A stretch of 64,000 bases of DNA from CAVVSD01 sp963757125 (GCA_963757125.1 CAVWQP010000005.1:124001-188000); one strand, 5' to 3'; shown: positions 8,435 through 17,369, counted from the first letter of the stretch. The notes: generated by a model not told the origin, from the letters alone. Program-made: numbers and translations.

Positions 8435-8938
8435 TCAGAACAGGCGGGCGGGCTCGGCCGCGACCGGCAGGCCCTCGAGCTCGAGCAGGAACCGCTTGCG
8501 CTCCAGTCCGCCCGCGTAGCCGGTGAGCTTGCCGTCCTTGCCGACCACCCGGTGGCAGGGGACGATGACCGACAGCGGGTTGCTGCCCACGGCGCGTCCG
8601 ACCATCCGCGCGAGCGCGGGGTCGCCCAGCTCACGGGCGAGCTCGCCGTAGGTCGTCGTCTCGCCGTAGGGGATGCGGTTCAGCAGCGCCCAGACGCGCC
8701 CCTGGAACGTGTCGCCCGTGGCGGACGTCCGCAGCTCGAACGCCGTGCGCTCGCCGGCGAGGTACTCGCCGAACTGTCGCTCGGCCTCGTCGAAGCCCTC
8801 GTCCGAGCGCGGGCCGAACGCCGTGCGGTCGGGGTTCGTCCAGTGGCCCGGGTAGTAGACGCCGGTGAGCACGCCGCCCGCAGCGACGAGCGTGAGGTCG
8901 CCGATCTGCGTGTCGATGATCGTGTGGGTTGCGGTCAT
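8435..8938 (-). CDS. ogt: Methylated-DNA-protein-cysteine methyltransferase
   Basis: The 167-residue protein has the active-site motif IVPCHRVVGKDGKLTGYAGG, with acceptor C128. It also has FQGRVWALLNRIPYGETTTYGELA, the DNA-binding helix-turn-helix of O6-alkylguanine-DNA alkyltransferases. It transfers the alkyl group from O6-methylguanine in DNA to its own cysteine and is used once. There is no Ada N-terminal zinc domain, so it is Ogt-type. The start lies 1 bp after the stop of the flavoprotein gene, so the two are co-transcribed, though their functions are not obviously linked. Confidence 0.93.
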   Translation of the reverse strand: MTATHTIIDTQIGDLTLVAAGGVLTGVYYPGHWTNPDRTAFGPRSDEGFDEAERQFGEYLAGERTAFELRTSATGDTFQGRVWALLNRIPYGETTTYGELARELGDPALARMVGRAVGSNPLSVIVPCHRVVGKDGKLTGYAGGLERKRFLLELEGLPVAAEPARLF

Positions 8939-8939
8939 G

Positions 8940-10205
8940 TCAGGAGAACGGTGAGCGACGGGTCTTCGTGAGGTGCAGCGCCCTGCGATCCGCGCGGAAC
9001 GGCTCGAGCACGGGAGGGCGCGAGCCGGTGTCGATGAGCTCGGCGAGCGCATCGCCCGCCGGCAGGCCGACCGTCATGCCCAGCATCGAGTAGGCGGTCG
9101 CCACGAAGACGCGCGGGCCGAGCGCGTCGACGACCGGGAGCCCGTCGGGGACGAGCGGGCGCAGTCCCGCCCAGGGCAGCGACTCGCCCGACCAGCCGGT
9201 CGTCGCGCGCCGCGCCACCTCGACCATCGCGCGGGCCCGGCCCTCGTCCACGACGCTCGACGTCGCGGGAAGCTCCATCGTCCCCGCGATGCGCACCCGG
9301 TCGCCGATCGGCGAGAGCGCGACGTGGGCGTCGGCGACCATGACCGCGCGCGTCATGGGGGCCGTCCCCGTGACGTCCACCGAGCAGCCGCGACCGCCGA
9401 CGAGCGGAAGGCGGACGCCGAGCTGCGCCGCGAGCTCCCCGGCATGCGCGCCGGTGGCGATGACGACGGCGTCGGCACCGAGGACCTCGTCCCCCGCCCG
9501 CAGGCGCACGACGGGCCCGTCGGCGTCCACCGCCGTCACCGCGACGCCCTCGACGAAGCGCACGCCCCGGCCGGCCAGATGCGCCACGAGCGCGCGGCTC
9601 AGCGGCCACGGATCGACCTGGCGGTGGCGGTCGACGAGGAACCCGCCCGCCACCGCGGGCGAGAGCACCGGCTCGAGCGCCCGCACCGCGTCCGCGTCGA
9701 GGATCTCGCCCGGCGGCGGCTCGCCCGCCGCGACCAGCGGCTCCATCTCCTCGCGCGCGTGCTCGACGGCCGCGCGGCCCATGGCGACGACGAGCATCCC
9801 GGTGTCGCGTCCCGTGTCGGGGACGCCGTCGGCGGCCAGCTCGTCGAGCATCGCGACCGACCGGCCGCCGAGCGCGCTCAGCGCCCGGGCGCCGCGCTCG
9901 TAGGGGCCGCGCCGTGCGTGCAGCGCGAAGCTCGCCAGCCACGGCGCGATCGTGGGGATGCCGCGCGGCACGATCCGCAGCGCGGAGCCGGGGTCGACGA
10001 GCGACCGGACGCCGTAGCCGATCACGCCCGGCGCGGGCAGCGGCCCGGCCTGCGCGGTCGACACCCAGCCGGCGTTCCCGTACGTCGCCCCGCCGCCGCT
10101 CGTGCCGCTGTCGACGACCGTGACCTCGACGCCCCGGCGCACCAGCCCGAGCGCGACGCCCAGGCCCGCGATCCCGCCGCCGACCACCACCACGCTCCGT
10201 GTCAT
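8940..10205 (-). CDS. FAD-dependent oxidoreductase (D-amino-acid dehydrogenase/oxidase type)
   Basis: The 421-residue protein opens with SVVVVGGGIAGLGVALGLVRRGVEVTVVDSG, an FAD ADP-binding fold, followed by GNAGWVSTAQAGPLPAPG. This layout is like DadA-type D-amino-acid dehydrogenases. Mid-protein ADAVVIATGAHAGELAAQLGVRLPL and C-terminal GLRPLVPDGLPVVDAL with FVATAYSMLGMTVGLPAGDALAELI complete the DAO family pattern. The likely reaction is oxidative deamination of an amino acid or related amine, with electrons passed to the membrane or to oxygen. Starts divergently from the ferredoxin gene with a possible operator between. Confidence 0.85.
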   Translation of the reverse strand: MTRSVVVVGGGIAGLGVALGLVRRGVEVTVVDSGTSGGGATYGNAGWVSTAQAGPLPAPGVIGYGVRSLVDPGSALRIVPRGIPTIAPWLASFALHARRGPYERGARALSALGGRSVAMLDELAADGVPDTGRDTGMLVVAMGRAAVEHAREEMEPLVAAGEPPPGEILDADAVRALEPVLSPAVAGGFLVDRHRQVDPWPLSRALVAHLAGRGVRFVEGVAVTAVDADGPVVRLRAGDEVLGADAVVIATGAHAGELAAQLGVRLPLVGGRGCSVDVTGTAPMTRAVMVADAHVALSPIGDRVRIAGTMELPATSSVVDEGRARAMVEVARRATTGWSGESLPWAGLRPLVPDGLPVVDALGPRVFVATAYSMLGMTVGLPAGDALAELIDTGSRPPVLEPFRADRRALHLTKTRRSPFS

Positions 10206-10248
10206 CCGGGTCGCACCGTAGCGCCGCGGCAGGACGCGGGATCTGTAA

Positions 10249-10265
10249 GGTCAGACCATCTGGCC
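10249..10265. promoter_or_regulatory. Candidate GntR/FadR-type operator
   Basis: The 80-bp gap between the flavoprotein and the ferredoxin genes contains GGTCAGACCATCTGGCC, an imperfect inverted repeat. Its left part, GGTCAGACC, is a 4+1+4 palindrome. It approaches the TnGTnnnACnA pattern known for FadR-subfamily GntR regulators, with one mismatch. A FadR-type regulator is encoded at 12242-12991, at the end of the ferredoxin operon, so this could be its binding site. It has not been tested and the motif is short. Confidence 0.35.
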
Positions 10266-10284
10266 TTCTGGGGAGAGCCCGCAC

Positions 10285-10470
10285 GTGTCCGTCGATCCCG
10301 TGCTCTGCATCGGCTCGGGCACCTGCGTGCACATCGCCCCGGAGACCTTCTTCCTCGACGACGACGGCGTCGCGGACGTGTCCCAGCCCATCGAGGACGA
10401 CCTGGATCGGCTCCAGCGCGCGGCACGGTCGTGCCCGGCGTCGGCGATCTCCGTCGAGACCGCCGGCTGA
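10285..10470 (+). CDS. Small ferredoxin (3Fe-4S type, P450-partner style)
   Basis: This is a 61-residue ferredoxin with VDPVLCIGSGTCVHIAPETFF and a C-terminal RSCPASAISVE. Only three cluster cysteines are in the expected places (CxxxxxC and a distal CP), as in the single-cluster 3Fe-4S ferredoxins that serve actinobacterial P450s. A GTG start at 10285 follows a GGGGAGAG ribosome site. It is the first gene of an operon with amidohydrolase, Rieske protein, a small protein and a GntR regulator. Electron donation to the Rieske component or to a P450 is inferred. Confidence 0.85.
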   Translation: MSVDPVLCIGSGTCVHIAPETFFLDDDGVADVSQPIEDDLDRLQRAARSCPASAISVETAG

Positions 10471-10490
10471 GCCGGCAGGAGGAGCCCGCC

Positions 10491-11636
10491 GTGGCGACCA
10501 TCTCCGAGCAACCGGCGGCGCAGCCGCGCGAGCCGCTGTCCGACCTGCTCATCGTGGACGCCGACGTCCATGTCCACGAGTCGCCCGCGGCGCTGGTGCC
10601 GTACTGCGACATGCCGTGGCGGGTCGCGCTGGAGAACATCTCGGGCGTGCGCGAGACGTACCTCGACATCCCGTCGTTCTCGCCCGGCGTGTCCGACGGC
10701 AGCTACCAGGCGAAGTTCCCCACGGCGCACGAGGGCGCGCGCATGGTGCACTCGCCCGAGCAGATGCGCGAGGAGCTCGACGAGATCCACGTCGACCTCG
10801 GGATCCTCTTCCCCGACCACCTGCTCAAGCTGCCGGTGCTGACGCAGACCGAGTACGCCGCCGCGCTCGCGCGGGCCTACAACGCGTGGCTCGTCGACCA
10901 GTGGGCGTCCGTCGAGCACGGGCTGCTCGGGTGCATCATCGCCTGCAACCACGACCCCGACGAGGCCGCCCGCGAGATCGAGCGCTACGCCCGGCACCCG
11001 GCGATCGTCGGCGTCTACCTGCCCTGCGCGGGCATCGACCCCCTGTGGGGCCACCGCCGCTACGACCCGATCTACGCCGCCGCCGAGGCCGCGGACCTCC
11101 CGGTCCTGCTGCACAGCGTGACCGTCACGCACCCGGTCTTCCCCTTCAACAACCACGGCTTCGACACCGAGATGGGGCGCCACACGTGCAGCCACACGTT
11201 CTCGATCATGGCCAACGTGGTGCACATGGTCACGACCGGCGTGCCCGTGCGCTTCCCGAAGCTGCGGATCGCGCTCGCCGAGGCCGGCGTCTCCTGGATG
11301 CCGTTCATCATGCAGCGCCTCGACAAGGAGTACCTCGAGCGCCGTCGTGACGTCCCGTTCCTGACGGAGCGCCCGAGCCACTACCTCAAACGGTGGTACG
11401 TGGCCAGCCAGCCCATCGAGGAGCCGGAGGACATGGCGGACATCGCGAAGTTCATCGACCTCTTCGACGGCTGGGACACGACGATGTTCGCGTCGGACTG
11501 GCCGCACCACGACTTCGACCACCCGAGCAAGCTCGATCAGGTCCCGATGACCCCCGAGCAGCGGCGCATGATCTTCGGCGAGAACGCGCTGCGCTTCTTC
11601 AACATCGACGCCCGCGGTCGCCGGCTCGCGCTGTGA
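10491..11636 (+). CDS. Amidohydrolase-2 / ACMSD-family metal-dependent hydrolase or decarboxylase
   Basis: A 381-residue TIM-barrel protein. Motif DADVHVHESPAAL gives the HxH metal pair. Also visible are VYLPCAGIDPLWGHRRYDPIY, VLLHSVTV and the C-terminal MFASDWPHHDFDHP, with the catalytic Asp and His. This is the amidohydrolase-2 group, which includes aminocarboxymuconate-semialdehyde decarboxylase and LigW-like decarboxylases. The reaction is most likely removal of CO2 from, or hydrolysis of, an aromatic-derived acid. GTG start with AGGAGGAG just upstream. It ends in a 4-bp GTGA overlap with the Rieske gene. Confidence 0.88.
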   Translation: MATISEQPAAQPREPLSDLLIVDADVHVHESPAALVPYCDMPWRVALENISGVRETYLDIPSFSPGVSDGSYQAKFPTAHEGARMVHSPEQMREELDEIHVDLGILFPDHLLKLPVLTQTEYAAALARAYNAWLVDQWASVEHGLLGCIIACNHDPDEAAREIERYARHPAIVGVYLPCAGIDPLWGHRRYDPIYAAAEAADLPVLLHSVTVTHPVFPFNNHGFDTEMGRHTCSHTFSIMANVVHMVTTGVPVRFPKLRIALAEAGVSWMPFIMQRLDKEYLERRRDVPFLTERPSHYLKRWYVASQPIEEPEDMADIAKFIDLFDGWDTTMFASDWPHHDFDHPSKLDQVPMTPEQRRMIFGENALRFFNIDARGRRLAL

Positions 11637-12034
11637 GCACGGCTGGGTACGAGCGCCACGTCGTCGGCGCGCGGGCGGACTTCCCCGACGGGACGCACCG
11701 GGTGGTCGAGGTCGCCGGACGGGAGATCGGCGTGTTCAACATCCGCGGCGAGCTGTACGGCCTCCCGAACATCTGCCCGCACCAGACCGGCCCGGTGTGC
11801 TCCGGCCGGATCGTGACCGGCTCGGTGCGGTCGACGGAGTCGACGGGCTGGAAGACCGAGTGGGTCCACGACGGCGAGGTGATCGTGTGCCCCTGGCACG
11901 GCCTCGAGTACCACGTGCCGACCGGCCAGTGCCTCGCCTATCCGCACATCCGGCTGCGGCGCTACGCGGTCGACGTGGACGACGGCGGCAACGTCGCCGT
12001 GCGCCTTCCCATCCGGCGGGTTCGATCGGGGTGA
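11633..12034 (+). CDS. Rieske [2Fe-2S] protein
   Basis: The 133-residue protein is a single Rieske domain. The cluster ligands are clear: NICPHQTGPV and, later, IVCPWHGLEYHVPTGQCLA, i.e. C-x-H and C-x-x-H. A roughly 50-residue insertion holding GSVRSTESTGWKTEWVHDGE sits between the two halves. It could be an electron carrier to an oxygenase not encoded here, or a non-haem partner of the amidohydrolase pathway. GTG start overlaps the previous stop, and its own stop overlaps the next gene start (GTGA), so the unit is tightly coupled. Confidence 0.88.
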   Translation: MSTAGYERHVVGARADFPDGTHRVVEVAGREIGVFNIRGELYGLPNICPHQTGPVCSGRIVTGSVRSTESTGWKTEWVHDGEVIVCPWHGLEYHVPTGQCLAYPHIRLRRYAVDVDDGGNVAVRLPIRRVRSG

Positions 12035-12231
12035 AGGCCGCCACCGCGATCCACCGCCCGCTCAGCGTGGTCGAGGACGAGGAGCGGTGCCTCGTCGTCG
12101 TCGACGGCGACGCGGAGGACTGGCTCGTCTCGTTCACGAAGGCCGACGACTTCGACGCGGCGGCCTGGGCGTACGGGATGGCCGGCGTCCACAACCAGCG
12201 GCTGGGTCGTCCCGCCGACCCCCGTCGCTAG
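12031..12231 (+). CDS. Small hypothetical protein in Rieske operon
   Basis: A 66-residue protein that I do not recognise. Its centre reads RCLVVVDGDAEDWLVSFTKADDFDAAAWAYGMAG, a compact beta/alpha layout with two or three strands and one helix. It has no cysteine pair or membrane segment. The GTG start overlaps the Rieske stop (GTGA), which argues that it is real and made in ratio with the Rieske protein. A role as an accessory or stabilising subunit is only a guess. The FadR-type regulator follows 10 bp downstream. Confidence 0.6.
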   Translation: MKAATAIHRPLSVVEDEERCLVVVDGDAEDWLVSFTKADDFDAAAWAYGMAGVHNQRLGRPADPRR

Positions 12232-12241
12232 GGTCGGCCGC

Positions 12242-12991
12242 GTGGCGACCCAGGCGCGCGGCGAGCCGTTCACACCCGTGCGGCGGGAGCGGTCCTTCGA
12301 CGTCGTCGTCGGCCAGCTCGAGGCGGCGATCGCCGACGGCCACTTCGAGCCCGGCCAGCGCCTCCCGACCGAGCGCGACCTGGCCGAGCTGCTCGGCGTC
12401 AGCCGGCCGACGCTGCGGGAGGCTCTGCGCGCCATGGAGGTCCTCGGCGCGCTGGAGATCCGCGTCGGCAAGGGCGGCGGCACGTTCGTCGCGCAGCCGC
12501 GCGGCGACACCGTCGGCGCGGCGCTCGCGGCGCTCATCAACATCGGCGGCGCGTCCGCGAGCGAGCTGCGCGAGTTCCGCGCGAGCTTCGAGGGCGAGAC
12601 GGCCGCATGGGCCGCGCGCCGCGCGACCGGCGAGACGGCCGCGCAGCTGCGCGCCATCGCCGAGCGCTACCGCGTCGCCGCCGAGGACGCCACGACGACG
12701 TGGCCCGAGCTCATCCCGATCGACGTCGAGTTCCACGAGGCCGTCGCGGCCGCCTCCCGCAACCGCGTCCGGGTCGCCGTGATGCACGGGCTGCTGCGCG
12801 CGGTCGAGCGCGTGGAGATGCTCATCGCGGCGACCGCCGACCAGGCGCTGCACGTCCGGGCGGCCCACGATCTCGACGCGATCGCGACGGCCATCGCCGA
12901 CGGGGACCCGGACGCCGCAAAGGCGGCGATGACCCGCCACGTCGAGGAGTTCGGGCAGCTCTACGAGCGCGCGGCCACGGGGCTAGGCTGA
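12242..12991 (+). CDS. FadR-subfamily GntR transcriptional regulator
   Basis: A 249-residue regulator. The N-terminal winged helix (about residues 20-85) includes FEPGQRLPTERDLAELLGVSRPTLREALRAMEVLGALEIRVGKGGGTFV, the GntR signature. The C-terminal all-helical FCD domain has DVEFHEAVAAASRNRV and HDLDAIATAIADGDPDAAKAAMTRHVEEF, with the usual D/H/H metal or ligand site. Such proteins sense acidic catabolites and usually repress their own operon. The gene lies at the end of the ferredoxin-amidohydrolase-Rieske unit, so this operon is the likely target. GTG start. Confidence 0.92.
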   Translation: MATQARGEPFTPVRRERSFDVVVGQLEAAIADGHFEPGQRLPTERDLAELLGVSRPTLREALRAMEVLGALEIRVGKGGGTFVAQPRGDTVGAALAALINIGGASASELREFRASFEGETAAWAARRATGETAAQLRAIAERYRVAAEDATTTWPELIPIDVEFHEAVAAASRNRVRVAVMHGLLRAVERVEMLIAATADQALHVRAAHDLDAIATAIADGDPDAAKAAMTRHVEEFGQLYERAATGLG

Positions 12992-13003
12992 AGACACCCC
13001 GCG

Positions 13004-14605
13004 ATGACCGACGTAGCCGCCATCCCGGCGGGTGCGGAGCGGATCCTGAACGAGGCGGCGCGCCGCCGCACGTTCGCGATCATCTCCCACCCTGACGCGG
13101 GCAAGACCACGCTGACCGAGAAGCTCCTGCTGTACGGCGGGCAGCTCGTCGAGGCCGGCGCCGTCGGCGCCAAGCGCACCCGCAGGGCCGCCACGTCGGA
13201 CTTCATGGAGATCGAGCGCCGCCGCGGGATCTCGGTCTCGTCCACGGTGCTGCGCTTCGAGCACGACGGGGTCGTGCTCAACCTGCTCGACACCCCCGGC
13301 CACCGCGACTTCTCCGAGGACACGCTGCGCGTGCTCAGCGCGGCCGACGCGGCGGTCATGCTGCTCGACGCGGCGCGCGGCGTCGAGCCGCAGACGCTGC
13401 GGCTCTTCGAGGTCGCGCGCGCCCGCGGCATCCCGCTGCTGACGTTCATCAACAAGTACGACCGGCCGGGCATGGAGCCACTGGAGATGCTCGACCACGT
13501 GGAGTCCGTGCTGGGCATCGCGCCGGTCGCGGCGACCTGGCCGGTCGGGATCCCCGGCGACTTCCGCGGGGTCGTCGACCGCTCAACGGGCGCGTTCCAC
13601 CGATTCACGCGCACCCCGGGCGGAGCGACGGCCGCACCCGAGGAGATCCTGACGCCGGAGCAGGCGCTCGCCCGCGAGGGCGACGCGTGGAGCACCGCGC
13701 AGGAGGAGCTCGAGCTCCTGGACGCCGCGGGCGCGCAGTTCGACGCCGACGCGTTCTCGCGCGGCGCCTGCACGCCCGTCTTCTTCGGCTCGGCGGTCTC
13801 GAACTTCGGCGTGCGCCTGCTGCTGGAGGCCGTCGAGCGCCTCGCCCCGGCGCCGCGTCCTCGCGCGACGCTCGACGGCGGACCGCGGCCGATCGACGCG
13901 CCGTTCTCGGCGCTCGTCTTCAAGGTCCAGGCCAACATGGACCCCAGGCACCGCGACCGCGTCGCCTTCCTTCGCGTGTGCTCGGGGCGCTTCGAGCGCG
14001 GGATGAAGGTGACCAACGCCCGCACCGGGAAGCCGTTCGCGCTGCCCCACGTCCACCACGTCTTCGGCGACGAGCGCGTGGTCCTCGACGACGCCTACCC
14101 GGGCGACGTGGTCGGGGCGGTCAACGCAGGTGAGCTGCGCGTCGGCGACACGCTGTACGACGGCCCGCCCGTGCGGTTCGAGCCGATCCCCACGCTCGCG
14201 CCGGAGCACTTCGCCACGGCGCGCAACCGCGACACCTCCCGCCACAAGCAGTTCCATCGCGGCCTGCAGCAGCTCGGCGAGGAAGGCGTCGTGCACGTGC
14301 TGCGCCGCGGGCAGGGCCGCGATCCGGCCCCGGTGCTCGCGGGCGTCGGGCCGCTGCAGTTCGAGGTCGCCGTGGAGCGCCTGGAGCACGAGTTCGGCGC
14401 GCTGGTGACGCTCGATCCGGCGCCGTGGACCGTCGCCCGGCGCACCGACGAGGAGGGCGCGCAGCAGGTGCGCCGCAGCAGCCTGGCCGACGTGCTGATC
14501 GCGCCGGACGGCGCGCTGCTCGCGGTCTTCCAGACCGCGCACGGCCTCGCGTACTTCGAGCGCGACAACCCGACCGTGACGCTGGACCGGATCCTGACGC
14601 GCTGA
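13004..14605 (+). CDS. prfC: Peptide chain release factor 3
   Basis: The 533-residue protein is a translational GTPase. The P-loop is ISHPDAGKTTLTEKLLLYGG. Switch II is LLDTPGHRDFSEDTLRVLSAADAAVMLLDA, and the NKYD box gives guanine specificity. The CxxxRR region RTRRAATSDFMEIERRRGISVSSTVL is typical of RF3. RF3 recycles RF1/RF2 from the ribosome after peptide release. Length matches the family (about 530). It starts 12 bp after the GntR gene and is followed 7 bp later by the next gene, but its housekeeping function suggests it is not regulated with the catabolic unit. Confidence 0.95.
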   Translation: MTDVAAIPAGAERILNEAARRRTFAIISHPDAGKTTLTEKLLLYGGQLVEAGAVGAKRTRRAATSDFMEIERRRGISVSSTVLRFEHDGVVLNLLDTPGHRDFSEDTLRVLSAADAAVMLLDAARGVEPQTLRLFEVARARGIPLLTFINKYDRPGMEPLEMLDHVESVLGIAPVAATWPVGIPGDFRGVVDRSTGAFHRFTRTPGGATAAPEEILTPEQALAREGDAWSTAQEELELLDAAGAQFDADAFSRGACTPVFFGSAVSNFGVRLLLEAVERLAPAPRPRATLDGGPRPIDAPFSALVFKVQANMDPRHRDRVAFLRVCSGRFERGMKVTNARTGKPFALPHVHHVFGDERVVLDDAYPGDVVGAVNAGELRVGDTLYDGPPVRFEPIPTLAPEHFATARNRDTSRHKQFHRGLQQLGEEGVVHVLRRGQGRDPAPVLAGVGPLQFEVAVERLEHEFGALVTLDPAPWTVARRTDEEGAQQVRRSSLADVLIAPDGALLAVFQTAHGLAYFERDNPTVTLDRILTR

Positions 14606-14612
14606 GGCGCCG

Positions 14613-15260
14613 GTGACGCCCGCCCGCAACCGCGTCACGCCGTACGGGGAGCTCGTGGCGATCCCGCTGCGCGGCGCCTTCACCGGGAACCGCGGCATCC
14701 TGCACGAGGGCCACGAGGTCGTCCGCTTCCACCAGCACGACTCCTGGGTCACGTGCTCGCTGGAGTACAAGGGACTGCGGCGCGAGCAGTGGGTCCCCCA
14801 TCACATGACCTGGCTGTTCTTCCACGACGAGGCCGTGTCGCTCGCCGCCGGGCACCGCCCGTGCGCGCTGTGCCGTCGCGGCGACTACGACCGCTACCGC
14901 GCGGCGTGGACCGACGCGGCGGGCTCGACGCCGAGCGCGAAGGAGATGAACCGCGTGCTGCACGGCGAGCGCATCGTCCGCGGCACGCACCGCCGGCGGC
15001 TGCACGAGGCAAGCGCGGCCGAGCTCCCCGACGGCGTGTTCGTCGAGCTCGACGGGACGCCGCACGTGCTGACCGGCGACGCCGCCGTCGCGTGGACGCA
15101 CGAGGGCTACGCCGCCCCGCGCGCGCGGCCGACATCCGGGTCGGTCACCGTGATCACGCCGCCGTCGAGCGTGGCCGCGCTGCGCGCGGGCTACGTGGCG
15201 CAGATCGACCCCGGTTCCGCGCGGCGGAACGCAGAGGTGGCCGCCGACCGCACGCCGTGA
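14613..15260 (+). CDS. Conserved hypothetical protein with GHRPCALC motif
   Basis: I do not recognise the family of this 215-residue protein. An N-terminal GAFTGNRGILHEGHEVVRFHQHDSW and a cluster around residue 85 (AGHRPCALCRRGDYDRYRAAW) with CxxC and nearby His suggest a metal site. Several His/Trp-rich stretches lie between them (VPHHMTWLFFHDEAV). No signal peptide or membrane span. It lies between prfC (7 bp) and a MetE-like gene (13 bp) on the same strand. No specific reaction can be proposed. Confidence 0.75.
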   Translation: MTPARNRVTPYGELVAIPLRGAFTGNRGILHEGHEVVRFHQHDSWVTCSLEYKGLRREQWVPHHMTWLFFHDEAVSLAAGHRPCALCRRGDYDRYRAAWTDAAGSTPSAKEMNRVLHGERIVRGTHRRRLHEASAAELPDGVFVELDGTPHVLTGDAAVAWTHEGYAAPRARPTSGSVTVITPPSSVAALRAGYVAQIDPGSARRNAEVAADRTP

Positions 15261-15273
15261 GGAGAATCGCGGC

Positions 15274-16464
15274 GTGTTCAACGACGACCGCATCCGGGTG
15301 ACGCACGTGGGCAGCCTCGCCCGCCCGCCCGAGCTCCAGGAGTACCTCCGCGCGTACGAGAACGGCGACGCGCTCGACGAGGCGGCGTTCGACGAGTGCC
15401 TGCGCCGCTCCGTCGCCGACGTGGTGCGCAAGCAGCACGAGATCGGCATCGACGTCGTGAGCGACGGCGAGTTCGGCAAGACGCAGACCTGGGCGTGGTA
15501 CATCCGCGACCGGCTCGCCGGGTTCGAGGAGCGTCCCCTCCCGCCCAGCGACCTCGTGGGGCCGCGCGACCCGTCCCGCCTCGGCGAGGACCGGCGCGCC
15601 TACGCGGACTTCTACGCCGACTACTTCCGGCGCAACCCCGTCGCCTCCGGCGTCCGCGAGCACGGCCTGTCCGTCTGCGTCGGCCCCATCACCTACACCG
15701 GCGCGACCGCGCTCCAGCGCGACATCCGCGACCTCAAGGCGGCCATGGCGTCGGCCGGCGTGGAGGACGGCTTCCTCCCCGTCGTCGCGCCGTCCAGCGC
15801 CGTCCCGATCCGGATCGACGAGCACTACGACAGCGACGAGGACTTCATCTTCGCCCTCGCCGACGCGCTCAACGAGGAGTACCGGGCGGTCGTCGACGCG
15901 GGCCTGTACGTGCAGGTCGACGACGCCTACATGGCGACGATGTACGACAACATGGTCCCCCCGGCGACCATGAGCGACTACCGCGCCTGGGCCGAGCTGC
16001 GCGTCGAGGCGCTGAAGCGCGCGCTCGCCGGCATCCCGCCCGAGCGCTCCAGGTACCACGTGTGCTGGGGGAGCTGGAACGGCCCGCACAGCACGGACGT
16101 CCCGCTGCGCGAGATCGTCGACCTCGTGCTCGAGGTGCCGGTCGGCGGCTACGCGCTCGAGCAGGCCAACCCGCGCCACGAGCACGAGTGGGAGGTGTGG
16201 CGCGACGTCGAGCTGCCCGCCGACCGGGTGCTGCTCCCGGGGCTCATCAGCCACGCGACGAACGTCCTCGAGCATCCCGAGCTCGTGGCGCAGCGGATCG
16301 TGCGCCTCGCCGAGCTCGTCGGGCGTGAGCGCGTCATCGCCAGCACCGACTGCGGCTTCGCCCAGACGCCGTACATCACCCGCGTGCACCCGACGCTGAT
16401 CTGGGCGAAGCTCGAGGCGCTGGTCGAGGGCGCCCGCCTGGCCTCCGAGCGACTCTGGGCCTGA
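15274..16464 (+). CDS. Single-domain cobalamin-independent methionine synthase-like methyltransferase
   Basis: The 396-residue protein matches only the C-terminal catalytic barrel of MetE (whole MetE is about 750). Zinc ligands are visible in order: HVCWGSWNGP (His-x-Cys), the Glu of ALEQANP, and the Cys of STDCGFAQTP. The substrate end starts RVTHVGSLARPPEL, with VVSDGEFGK later. Such proteins transfer a methyl group to a thiol. Without the N-terminal domain the donor may not be methyltetrahydrofolate-triglutamate. GTG start after AGGAGA. The stop overlaps the next start (TGATG). A second copy is at 28920-30095. Confidence 0.88.
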   Translation: MFNDDRIRVTHVGSLARPPELQEYLRAYENGDALDEAAFDECLRRSVADVVRKQHEIGIDVVSDGEFGKTQTWAWYIRDRLAGFEERPLPPSDLVGPRDPSRLGEDRRAYADFYADYFRRNPVASGVREHGLSVCVGPITYTGATALQRDIRDLKAAMASAGVEDGFLPVVAPSSAVPIRIDEHYDSDEDFIFALADALNEEYRAVVDAGLYVQVDDAYMATMYDNMVPPATMSDYRAWAELRVEALKRALAGIPPERSRYHVCWGSWNGPHSTDVPLREIVDLVLEVPVGGYALEQANPRHEHEWEVWRDVELPADRVLLPGLISHATNVLEHPELVAQRIVRLAELVGRERVIASTDCGFAQTPYITRVHPTLIWAKLEALVEGARLASERLWA

Positions 16465-17369
16465 TGCCGGCTCCGCTGCGAGCCGCGGCCGTGCGCTCGC
16501 TGTGGATCGACGCGCCGGGCGCGCGCCTGCACGCCTGGTTCGTGTCGCCGCCCGGCGATCCGCCGTGGCCGACGGTCGTGCTCGCCCACGGCTGGGCGGC
16601 CGTCAAGGAGATGAACCTCGACTACTTCGCGGCCGCGTTCCGCGACGCCGGGATCGCCGCGCTCGTGTTCGACCACCGGGGCTTCGGGGCGAGCGAGGGT
16701 CCGCGCGGGGACATCGATCCGGCGCTGCAGATCGCCGACTACGGCAGCGCGCTCGACGCGGCCGAGCGGATGGACGACGTCGATGCCGGGCGTCTCGGCG
16801 TGTGGGGCACGAGCTACAGCGGCGGCCACGTGCTGTGCGTCGCCAGGGACGACCGCCGGGTGCGCGCGGCCGTCGCCCAGGTCCCGACGATCTCCGGCGG
16901 GGAGGCGACGCGGCGGCGCGGCCGGACGCCGCCCGCGACGGAGTACGTGCCCGCGGCGGACACCGGTGGGCGCGACCTCGACGGCGACGGCGGCGATCCG
17001 GTGGACCCCGCCGAGCTTCCGCCCGCGCCGGACGGCGAGTACCCCGACGCGGAGCGATGGCGCTTCTACGCCGAGCTGCCGCCGGAGCGCCGCCGCACGT
17101 GGCGCAACCGGATCACGGCCCGGTCGCTGGAGCGCTACGCGACGTACGAGCCGGGGGCGTGCATGCCCGGCGTCGCGGTCCCGCTGCTCGTCGTCCTGGC
17201 CGAGGACGACACCGTCACCCCCTCCGACCTCATCCGCGACGCCGTGCGCGCGTCGGGCGGGAACGTCGAGACGCTCGCCGTGCCCGGGGGTCACTACGCC
17301 GTCTACACGAACCACCGGGAGCGCACGGCCAGGGCCGCGGCCGCCTTCATGGCCGACCACCTGCGGTGA
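16464..17369 (+). CDS. Alpha/beta hydrolase
   Basis: This 301-residue alpha/beta-fold hydrolase has LAHGWAAVKEMNLDYFA (oxyanion region), FDHRGFGASEG and the nucleophile elbow WGTSYSGGHVL. The Asp and His (AEDDTVTP, VPGGHYAVY) sit near the C-terminus. It resembles peptidase S9/dienelactone-hydrolase-like esterases of about 300 residues. No signal peptide, so cytoplasmic. The start overlaps the MetE-like stop, and the frameshifted ligase gene follows 12 bp downstream, suggesting hydrolysis of an aromatic ester or thioester. Confidence 0.85.
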   Translation: MPAPLRAAAVRSLWIDAPGARLHAWFVSPPGDPPWPTVVLAHGWAAVKEMNLDYFAAAFRDAGIAALVFDHRGFGASEGPRGDIDPALQIADYGSALDAAERMDDVDAGRLGVWGTSYSGGHVLCVARDDRRVRAAVAQVPTISGGEATRRRGRTPPATEYVPAADTGGRDLDGDGGDPVDPAELPPAPDGEYPDAERWRFYAELPPERRRTWRNRITARSLERYATYEPGACMPGVAVPLLVVLAEDDTVTPSDLIRDAVRASGGNVETLAVPGGHYAVYTNHRERTARAAAAFMADHLR

